Source: Chitinophaga pinensis (GTDB taxonomy: Bacteria > Bacteroidota > Bacteroidia > M30B66). From it: a stretch of 6,340 nucleotides of DNA. The stretch is from NCBI GenBank assembly GCA_943333015.1, contig CALQRR010000101.1, forward strand, positions 1-6,340, in the 5' to 3' direction. Within the stretch, counting starts at the first letter, position 1. Each line of letters opens with the position of its first letter. Under the pieces are notes generated by a model. The model saw only the letters and a list, made by a program, of their open reading frames with translations, was not told the DNA's origin and ran no database searches. Below, in pieces: positions 1 to 5,900 of this stretch. The position numbers and the translations under genes were made by a program.

Positions 1-64
1 CTGAGGAACATGCCATGAATATGCTGATAAAAAGGAGCGCCGAGGGAACTAGTAATTTCTTCAT
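1..64 (-). CDS. Lipoprotein, N-terminal fragment (runs off left edge)
   Basis: On the minus strand an ATG at 62-64 opens 21 in-frame codons that reach the window edge without a stop. The peptide starts MKKLLV, continues with a hydrophobic stretch, and reaches a lipobox-like SIFMAC followed by two serines. This is a type II (lipoprotein) signal peptide with the lipidated cysteine expected at residue 19. Phe at -3 is less usual than Leu, but small Ala at -1 and the Cys fit. The mature protein would be anchored by its N-terminal cysteine in the inner or outer membrane. Its function cannot be told because only the signal peptide is visible. An exact Bacteroidota -7 box lies 17 bp upstream of the ATG, which independently supports this start. 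The gene follows the DinB-fold gene on the same strand but probably has its own promoter. The main caveat is the short length. Confidence 0.72.
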   Translation of the reverse strand, partial: MKKLLVPSALLFISIFMACSS

Positions 65-81
65 ACCGTTTTTTAGCTCAA

Positions 82-89
82 CAAAGATA
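82..89 (-). promoter_or_regulatory. Bacteroidota-type -7 promoter element for the lipoprotein gene
   Basis: Read on the minus strand, 89 to 82 is TATCTTTG, an exact match to the TAnnTTTG -7 consensus of the primary sigma factor in Bacteroidota. It ends 17 bp before the lipoprotein ATG, which implies a leader of roughly 10-13 nt. No clear TTG (-33) is present at the usual 19-21 bp spacing; the nearest candidate is a TTT about 17 bp upstream. The call rests on the exact -7 match and its position. Confidence 0.6.
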
Positions 90-98
90 TGCTTTTAT

Positions 99-126
99 GT
101 GTGTCGAAATTATTTTTTAGACACAC
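99..126. repeat. Short inverted repeat between the DinB and lipoprotein genes
   Basis: GTGTGTC at 99-105 and GACACAC at 120-126 are perfect 7-bp complements separated by a 14-nt AT-rich loop. The repeat lies between the DinB-fold stop codon and the lipoprotein -7 element, overlapping where a -33 region would be. Neither strand has a U-tract right after the stem, so it is not a standard intrinsic terminator. It could be a weak terminator for the DinB transcript or a protein-binding site at the lipoprotein promoter. A chance match is also possible. Confidence 0.3.
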
Positions 127-153
127 CTAAATCTACCTGCTGTCAGAGGCTTA

Positions 154-756
154 TCACTGATATGGAAATGCTGGATGACGTTTAATAGCATCAATCTGAC
201 GCAGATGATGAATCAAGTGCCAATAAAGAAAACCGAGCGTTTGTTTGGCTGTCAATGCTCCTGCATGCGGATGTTTGAACAGCAGATTTGCATGTTGCTG
301 CCAAGACAATGACTCAATAAACAGATGTAGCTCTAGGAGTTGCATCTGCCATGTTTTTTGAATCTGACTAGCATCAATATCTGTGGCAATTTCGACAACC
401 ACGGAAGGCGCTTTGAATTTTTTGGGAAGGATTAAACTCAGGGAGAGCAGCGCATAACGGCGGTGATGTTTAAAAGCCGGCCGCCTATACTTGCCACTCT
501 TCACACGTTGATTCATTGATTTCAAAGTGAGCCGTTCGACATCCATCAAATGAGAAAAAACAGCATCTAGCCCCCATTTGCCATTACCCGGCTGAAACCT
601 ATGCTGCGCATCTGAAAGAGAATTCCAGTGTTTCAGCAGTGAAGTTACAGCTCGCTCGTAACGTTTCAGAGCGTTTAAAAGTGGTTTGTTAATTACTTTC
701 TTTTCCACTTGAAATCTATTTTCCAACAAAGGTGAGTCATCAGACATCAGTATCAT
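154..756 (-). CDS. DinB-fold (DinB_2-like) putative metal-binding protein
   Basis: The 200-residue product has the DinB/YfiT four-helix-bundle pattern. An N-terminal helix (about 28-46) is followed by a W-containing loop and FSHLMDVE with His69, and the last helix carries HLIHHLRQI with His180 and His184. His69, His180 and His184 match the three histidines that bind a divalent metal in this superfamily. Family members include thiol-dependent S-transferases such as bacillithiol transferase and many uncharacterised stress proteins, so the substrate cannot be assigned. Arg/Lys/His-rich residues 84-100 form a basic loop. With no signal peptide it should be cytoplasmic. It is longer than the usual 150-175 residues because of an N-terminal extension of about 25 residues. 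ATG at 754-756 is preferred because a G-rich tract lies upstream; a second ATG three codons in (745-747) is possible. The gene is divergent from the small PKD gene. Confidence 0.8.
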   Translation of the reverse strand: MILMSDDSPLLENRFQVEKKVINKPLLNALKRYERAVTSLLKHWNSLSDAQHRFQPGNGKWGLDAVFSHLMDVERLTLKSMNQRVKSGKYRRPAFKHHRRYALLSLSLILPKKFKAPSVVVEIATDIDASQIQKTWQMQLLELHLFIESLSWQQHANLLFKHPHAGALTAKQTLGFLYWHLIHHLRQIDAIKRHPAFPYQ

Positions 757-1208
757 TTTTTTTAGTGTCCCCCTTCCCCCGAAACAGTCTTATTTAAATT
801 GGTGTTTCATTTCTCGCTCTCATACACTGAAACCTTGACGATTCTCAGGGTTTGGAGATAATTCGATTTAAAATTAGAAATCCTATTTTCTCTTACAGGT
901 TGAATTCGAAACTTCCTTAATGTGAAGAAGAAACATCATTTAGAAGTAAAAGTTGCTTTCCAATTCAAATCATTTTCATGTGTCAGGCTAAGAATGTCTT
1001 GCTCAGAAGCGATCAAACCAAGCTGTTAATTAAGCCTATTAAAGGTACGGAAACGGATAGAATTGTGATCGAATATCGGCGTTCAACTGCGTTGTTTTAT
1101 CACCAACCGCGTTACGTTCTTACACACGTTGGAAATGGTATTTCAAATGGGAATATTCCTGTGACCTTTAAGTAATTCTCATCGTACACCAACAAACAAA
1201 ATCGCAGT
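757..1208. other. Divergent intergenic region with no supported gene
   Basis: About 450 bp separate the starts of the DinB-fold gene (leftward) and the small PKD gene (rightward), so promoters for both should lie here. I found no exact TAnnTTTG element on either strand; the nearest on the plus strand is TAGAATTG at 1058-1065, with one mismatch and no TTG at the expected spacing. A 65-codon open frame at 978-1175 has no recognisable domain or plausible start context and is not called. The left part (780-960) is AT-rich and the right part ends in an A/C-rich leader before 1209. I see no tRNA or hairpin terminator here; a small RNA cannot be excluded by eye. Confidence 0.5.
769..780 (-). promoter_or_regulatory. 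G-rich tract upstream of the DinB-fold start, possible ribosome binding site
   Basis: On the minus strand this reads GGGGGAAGGGGG, ending 12 nt before the ATG at 754-756, with an A-rich run directly in front of the start codon. The AAGGGG core could pair with the anti-Shine-Dalgarno end of 16S rRNA, although the spacing is long. It favours the outer ATG over the one three codons inside, which would be about 21 nt away. Bacteroidota rely little on such sites, so its importance is uncertain. Confidence 0.35.
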
Positions 1209-1919
1209 ATGATGAATAAGTACATTGTAACAATCTCATTTTTATCAGTGATCGGATATGGACATTCACAGGGTCAATATTCTTCAAAAATGGCTGCCCT
1301 GACCCAAAGCGTGGTTGCCATTCAGGGATCTAAATCAGCTGCTTGTGGCGTCTTTATGACCATGGAATCGATGAACTATACCGACGGCGGTGATAGTCGA
1401 GCGATTCAAGTGAAAGTGGAACAACCGCTTTGCGATCAGCAACAAGGCATTCTGGCTATGATTAATCCATCAGGAGCTGACTGGAAATATAAAGTCATCC
1501 GTAAAGAAGGCAACATTGTGAGTGAAGGAACGGTAGGATACAACCGTCGCATTGGCAGCCTAGCTCCAGGCTCCTATTTGATTCAGTTTACATTACCGGA
1601 TGGCACATCTGCAGTCGACGAATTTGCTGTACGCACACCTCAGGGAATGCAAACTTCCATAGAAGTAGCAGCATCCAATAAGTATCAAAGTGGAAATAAA
1701 CTCTCCTTTGCTGCTTCCAATAACGAAGCATCGGAGTTTATCTGGGATTTTGGTGATGGATCTGCACCTGTTTATGGTGGTAAAAAAACGGATCATGCCT
1801 TTTCTAAACCAGGAACGTATACGATAACATTAACGGCAAATAATTTTGACTGCAGTAGCAACGCAACCCGACAGATTATAGTCCATGGTTCAACTGCTGC
1901 TGGGGAAACGGAAAATTAA
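1209..1919 (+). CDS. Small secreted protein with SprB-like repeat and PKD domain
   Basis: The 236-residue product begins with a short signal peptide (MMNKY, hydrophobic through residue 17, cleavage likely near residues 20-22) with no lipobox cysteine. Residues about 67-142 resemble a SprB-type repeat: PLC at the start, a central YKV strand, then SLAPGSYLIQF before a DG turn. Residues about 151-227 form a PKD domain with FIWDFGDG, a FSKPGTYTITLTA strand pair, a late cysteine in FDCSS and a closing IIV strand. Both modules are beta-sandwich folds common in surface and gliding proteins of Bacteroidota. The protein ends soon after the PKD domain, with no type A or type B type IX sorting domain, so a periplasmic or Sec-secreted location is most likely. 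ATG-ATG at 1209-1214 gives two possible starts with the same signal peptide. The leader is A/C-rich without a Shine-Dalgarno site. A strong terminator follows, suggesting a single-gene transcript. Function is unknown. Confidence 0.8.
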   Translation: MMNKYIVTISFLSVIGYGHSQGQYSSKMAALTQSVVAIQGSKSAACGVFMTMESMNYTDGGDSRAIQVKVEQPLCDQQQGILAMINPSGADWKYKVIRKEGNIVSEGTVGYNRRIGSLAPGSYLIQFTLPDGTSAVDEFAVRTPQGMQTSIEVAASNKYQSGNKLSFAASNNEASEFIWDFGDGSAPVYGGKKTDHAFSKPGTYTITLTANNFDCSSNATRQIIVHGSTAAGETEN

Positions 1920-1944
1920 TTTTCGAATTACTTTATAAAATCTC

Positions 1945-1984
1945 GCCCGCTGTTTATTTAAAAGGAAACAGCGGGCTTTTTTTT
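1945..1984 (+). terminator. Intrinsic terminator after the small PKD gene
   Basis: GCCCGCTGTTT at 1945-1955 pairs perfectly with AAACAGCGGGC at 1966-1976, giving an 11-bp stem with a 10-nt loop. Eight T residues follow directly (1977-1984). It lies 25 bp after the stop codon of the PKD-domain gene and 12 bp before the M42 peptidase start. Confidence 0.92.
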
Positions 1985-1992
1985 CATCTTTG
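1985..1992 (+). promoter_or_regulatory. Possible -7 promoter element for the M42 peptidase gene
   Basis: CATCTTTG differs from the TAnnTTTG -7 consensus at one position and shares ATCTTTG with the exact element at 82-89. It ends 4 bp before the M42 ATG, so if used it would give a leaderless or nearly leaderless mRNA. No TTG is seen at the -33 spacing, where the terminator stem lies instead. This is a weak candidate; transcription by read-through or from a more distant promoter is equally possible. Confidence 0.22.
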
Positions 1993-1996
1993 ACAG

Positions 1997-2908
1997 ATGA
2001 AATTACTGAAAGAATTATGTGCTGTTAGAGCTACTTCCGGTGACGAAGGTCCGATGAAAGAGTTTCTGCTACACTATATAGAAACGCATCAACATACTTG
2101 GAAAAATCAACCTGTTATTCATCATGGAGATGAATTTCAGGATTGCATCATGTTGGTTTTCGGAAAGCCGCGTGTGGCTATTTATGCACACATGGATTCT
2201 ATTGGTTTTACAGTGCGATATGGTCGTCAACTTGTAAAAATTGGAGGTCCCAGAACTATTAGTGGCTATCGTTTAGTTGGAAGTGATTCCAAAGGCGAGG
2301 TTGAATGTTTGCTCGAAGTGGAAGAAGATGGGGAAATCAATTACATCTATCACCGGGAAATTGAAACAGGTACACCTCTGAGTTTCAAACCCGACTTTCG
2401 GGAAACGGCAACTCAGGTTCAATGTTGCTATATGGACAATCGTTTAGGCGTTTATGCTGCTCTGAAAGTAGCCGAAACGCTCGAAGATGGAATCATCGCA
2501 TTTTCAAGTTGGGAGGAACACGGTGGTGGTTCTGTCGGATATCTGGCAGATTACATGTACCGGAAATATCAGGTGCGTCAAGCATTGATCTCCGACATAA
2601 CTTGGGTAACAGAAGGTGTTAAAGCAGGTAAAGGTGTTGCAATTTCCATTCGCGATTCAGGCATTCCCCGCAGGGCATTTGTAAATAAAATACGAAACAT
2701 AGCCGAGGAGTCGACCGTTCCGTTTCAGCTTGAAGTGGAAGGTAGCGGAGGAAGTGATGGCACCGACTTACAAAAAAGCATGCTCCCAATTGACTGGTGT
2801 TTTATCGGAGCACCAGAAAAAAATGTGCATACTCCTGAAGAAACCGTCCATAAGAAAGACATACAAAGCATGATCGATTTGTATGGAGTACTGATGAAGA
2901 GTTTGTGA
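1997..2908 (+). CDS. M42-family metallo-aminopeptidase
   Basis: This is a cytoplasmic two-metal aminopeptidase of the M42 (glutamyl/TET aminopeptidase-like) family, expected to remove N-terminal residues from peptides. All family motifs are present in order: the N-terminal LCAVRATSGDEGP; AHMDSIG with His65 and Asp67; YMDNRLG with the metal-bridging Asp147; EEHGGGSVG with catalytic base Glu173 and ligand Glu174; SDIT with Asp200; SGGSDGTD near 250-257; and VHTPEE with His278. The inferred metal ligands are His65, Asp147, Glu174, Asp200 and His278. At 303 residues it is shorter than the usual 330-370, mainly because the domain inserted between Asp67 and Asp147 is compact. The start is firm because the N-terminal family motif begins at once. 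There is no signal peptide. The ATG is only 12 bp after the preceding T-tract, and the gene converges on the giant repeat gene. Peptide specificity cannot be read from the sequence. Confidence 0.9.
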   Translation: MKLLKELCAVRATSGDEGPMKEFLLHYIETHQHTWKNQPVIHHGDEFQDCIMLVFGKPRVAIYAHMDSIGFTVRYGRQLVKIGGPRTISGYRLVGSDSKGEVECLLEVEEDGEINYIYHREIETGTPLSFKPDFRETATQVQCCYMDNRLGVYAALKVAETLEDGIIAFSSWEEHGGGSVGYLADYMYRKYQVRQALISDITWVTEGVKAGKGVAISIRDSGIPRRAFVNKIRNIAEESTVPFQLEVEGSGGSDGTDLQKSMLPIDWCFIGAPEKNVHTPEETVHKKDIQSMIDLYGVLMKSL

Positions 2909-2921
2909 TAACGCAGTGTTT

Positions 2922-2960
2922 AAAACAAGAAAGGCCGGAATATCCGGCCTTTCTTGTTTT
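2922..2960. terminator. Bidirectional terminator between convergent genes
   Basis: An 18-bp arm at 2922-2939 (AAAACAAGAAAGGCCGGA) is perfectly complementary to 2943-2960, with a 3-nt ATA loop. The GC-rich core sits next to the loop, and the outer stem is A-rich on the left and T-rich on the right. Each strand therefore reads a GC hairpin followed by a T-rich run. It lies 13 bp after the M42 stop and 9 bp after the end of the giant minus-strand gene, so it can serve both. Confidence 0.9.
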
Positions 2961-2969
2961 CTCAATTTC

Positions 2970-5900
2970 TTATTTCATCAGATTCACAACGCCTTCATAA
3001 CGGTGAACAAATCCACGGTCGTCAGTCACTTCCATTTTATATAAGTAGACACCTGGGGGCGCTATATCTTCGGAAGCAAATGGTTTTCCATCCCAACCAT
3101 TTTCCATGTCGTAAGATGCATAAACCTGCTGTCCCCAACGGTTAAAAATATACGTGTGGTACCCTTGCATTCCCTCCCCATAAGCCCGGAAATAATCGTT
3201 TACTTCATCTCCATTGGGAGAAAAACTATTTGGGATATAAATACGGTAACCGGTTGTAATGGTAATGTCACGACTCATTGAATCGACGCATCCAAATTCA
3301 TTACCTACAAACTGGTGAATGTTATATAAACCAGCTGAATCTGGAAAAACATAGGCCTGATTTAAACCATACAACGTATCTTCAGTAGAGATAACATACC
3401 ACACGGTATCTGCCTGAACAGCGGAACTAATCATCTCAATGAGCGGATCAATAACGGTGGCTTCCAGAGCAGATAAATTGAAACCTGCACGTGGAACTGG
3501 ATTTACTAAAATATAATCTTTACGATCATTACTATCAGAACAACCATTCGATGTAGTGACATTTAAAGAAACATCATACAATCCAGCTTCTTCATAGTTA
3601 AATGTAGGTTCTGCAGAAGCAGATGGATTACCTGTTCCGAAATTCCATACATATTGCAGGTTTGCCGGTCCGGAGGAGATATTGATAAATTTGACTTTTA
3701 CGGGCAAACAACCTGTTGTTATTTCACCATAAAAGTCAGCTACAGGCTCAGGGTAAATAACAACATCGGAAGTATACAGATTACTGAAACATCCAGAATC
3801 ATCAATCTGAAGTGAAATTGTTTGAGAACCTGTTGTTGAAAATGAAATGTTGGATGGATTCAGAATACTGCTCGAAGGGACACTGGCATTCGGACCAAAA
3901 TTCCAGATGAAATCAGCTGTGCCGGTGAAATCGCCTTGAGCTTCAAAACTGAAGGAATTTCCATTCATACACTGTCCCGGTGGAACCGCAAATGAAACAA
4001 ACGGCGGTGCAGTTACAGAATAAAACATTGAATCGGAAGCTTCACATTGTCCATCATTCGCCGTTAATACAAACTGATAGGTCTGGGTACTGGTCGTGTT
4101 GTTAAATAACTGAATGCTCGACAAAGGTTGTGTTGCATCAAGTATTCCCACAATCGGTGTCCATTGGTAAGTGTTTCCGGGTATGCCTGGAACACCAATA
4201 GTAGCAGTTGCACCAGAACAAACTTCATGATCTATTCCAGCATCCACCTGTGGCAATGCTAATACTGTGATGTTTTGAGTTGAGGTAACAGACTGACAAC
4301 CCAGAGAAACTACATTTAGTGTAATTGATTGTGCTCCAATAGTGTTCCATTCCACATCTATGGGTCCTGGACCAACAGTCGTATTTCCGACACCTGTTCC
4401 AAAATCCCAGTTATAAATAGCAGAGGGTGCTGCTTGACCAGTAAATTGCAACGTAGATGCGCCATCTAAACAAATAGGTGTACTTGCTGTAAACGTTGAC
4501 GTTGGAATCGGATTTACAATAACGGCTACTTGTGTTTGAGTTGACGGGCAACCGTTTTCTGTTACCGTCAAATTAAGAAAGTATGAACCGGCAGTTGACC
4601 ATGTTACTGAATGCGGACCAACACCTGAAGCAGATGCAGGGGATGCTGTTGGAAAGGACCAGCTATAAGTTGCAGTACCTCCAGCTCCCCCAGTATATGA
4701 AACGCTACTTGGACTCCCCGCACAAACTGGACTTAGCGCAGTAAACGCTGAAGAAGGCGTTTGATATATGTTTACGTTTTGAGTGAAGACTGGTGATGTA
4801 CAACCGTTTTCAGTCACTGTAAGAGATATTGTTTTTGATCCGGAAGCAGACCAATTTACCGTATAAGGGCCTGCCGTTGAACCGGTTGAAGCTGCAATTC
4901 CTCCGTTGAAATTCCAAGCGTAAGTTGCTGCTGCTGTTCCGGTTCCGGTATATGTTACATTGGCATTCACTCCCGGGCAAACGGCGGCAGTTGTTGTGAA
5001 GTTTGCAGTAGGTGTTGGAAAAATTGTAACCTGCTGTGTAGTTACTGTGGAAGTACATCCATTCTCAATAACGGTAAGACCAACATTCTGTGTTCCTGAA
5101 GCTGGCCAGGACACCTGCTGGTTACCTGCTGTTGTGCCACCGGGAGAAATAGCACCAGTTCCATAAGTCCAGTTGTAGGTTGCTGTTGCTCCTGCTGAAC
5201 CGGTATAAGAAAGTGTTGTCTGAACTCCCACACAAACTCCTGTTGGATTGATAGAGAATGAAGAAGTTGGAATAGGATTAACCGTGACTGTATGAGAAGT
5301 CACAGTAGATACACATCCGTTTTGAGTAACCGTTAAAGTCAACGTTTTTGTTCCTGCAGAAGGCCAGTTAACTAAATACGGTCCTACGCCTGTTCCACTG
5401 GCAACCACTCCTCCATTCCAATTCCAAGAGTATGTAGCTCCTGCAGTTGCTGTCCCTGCATACGTAATTGTTGCATTTTGATTTGGACAAACGCCCGCAG
5501 TTGAAGAAAAATCGGACGTTGGAATTGCAAAAACGGTTACTGGAACTGTGGTAGTGTTAGAGATACATCCATTATCATTACATACTAGCGTAATATTTTT
5601 GGTTCCGGATGTGGTCCAAGTGACAGAAAATGGACCTTGACCTGTTGCAGGAACAGCTGTTCCTCCATCAAAATTCCATGTGAAAGTGGATGTACTTGCA
5701 GCATTTCCGGTATACGTTACTGTTGTGGCTGTGCCGGTACAAACGGAAACAGGATTGACCGTAAATGTAGACGTTGGAGGCGGGAGAACGGTTACAGTAT
5801 GAGTAGTAACAGCTGAAATACAAGTACCGATGCGAACTTCCAAAGTGACCGTTTTCACTCCTGGTGTTGACCACGTAACAGCGAAAGGACCAATTCCCGA

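Noticed and set aside
3..185. Plus-strand frame open from the left edge to a stop at 183-185
   Set aside because: It lies antisense to the well-supported lipoprotein start and overlaps the end of the DinB-fold gene; the translation has no coherent pattern.
835..864. TTGACG followed after 18 bp by TAATTC, resembling an E. coli sigma-70 promoter
   Set aside because: Bacteroidota use a different consensus (TTG at -33, TAnnTTTG at -7), and it is more than 340 bp from the next start on that strand.
978..1175. Open frame of 65 codons on the plus strand
   Set aside because: No recognisable domain, signal peptide or start context; the composition looks random and it sits in the leader region of the PKD gene.
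2422..2965. Small frames at 2422-2622 (plus) and 2768-2965 (minus) over the M42 gene
   Set aside because: They overlap an intact, motif-rich peptidase gene in other frames and show no features of their own.
4810..5874. Several 60-80 codon frames on both strands inside the giant gene
   Set aside because: They are out-of-frame shadows of a low-complexity repeated coding sequence, with no domain of their own.
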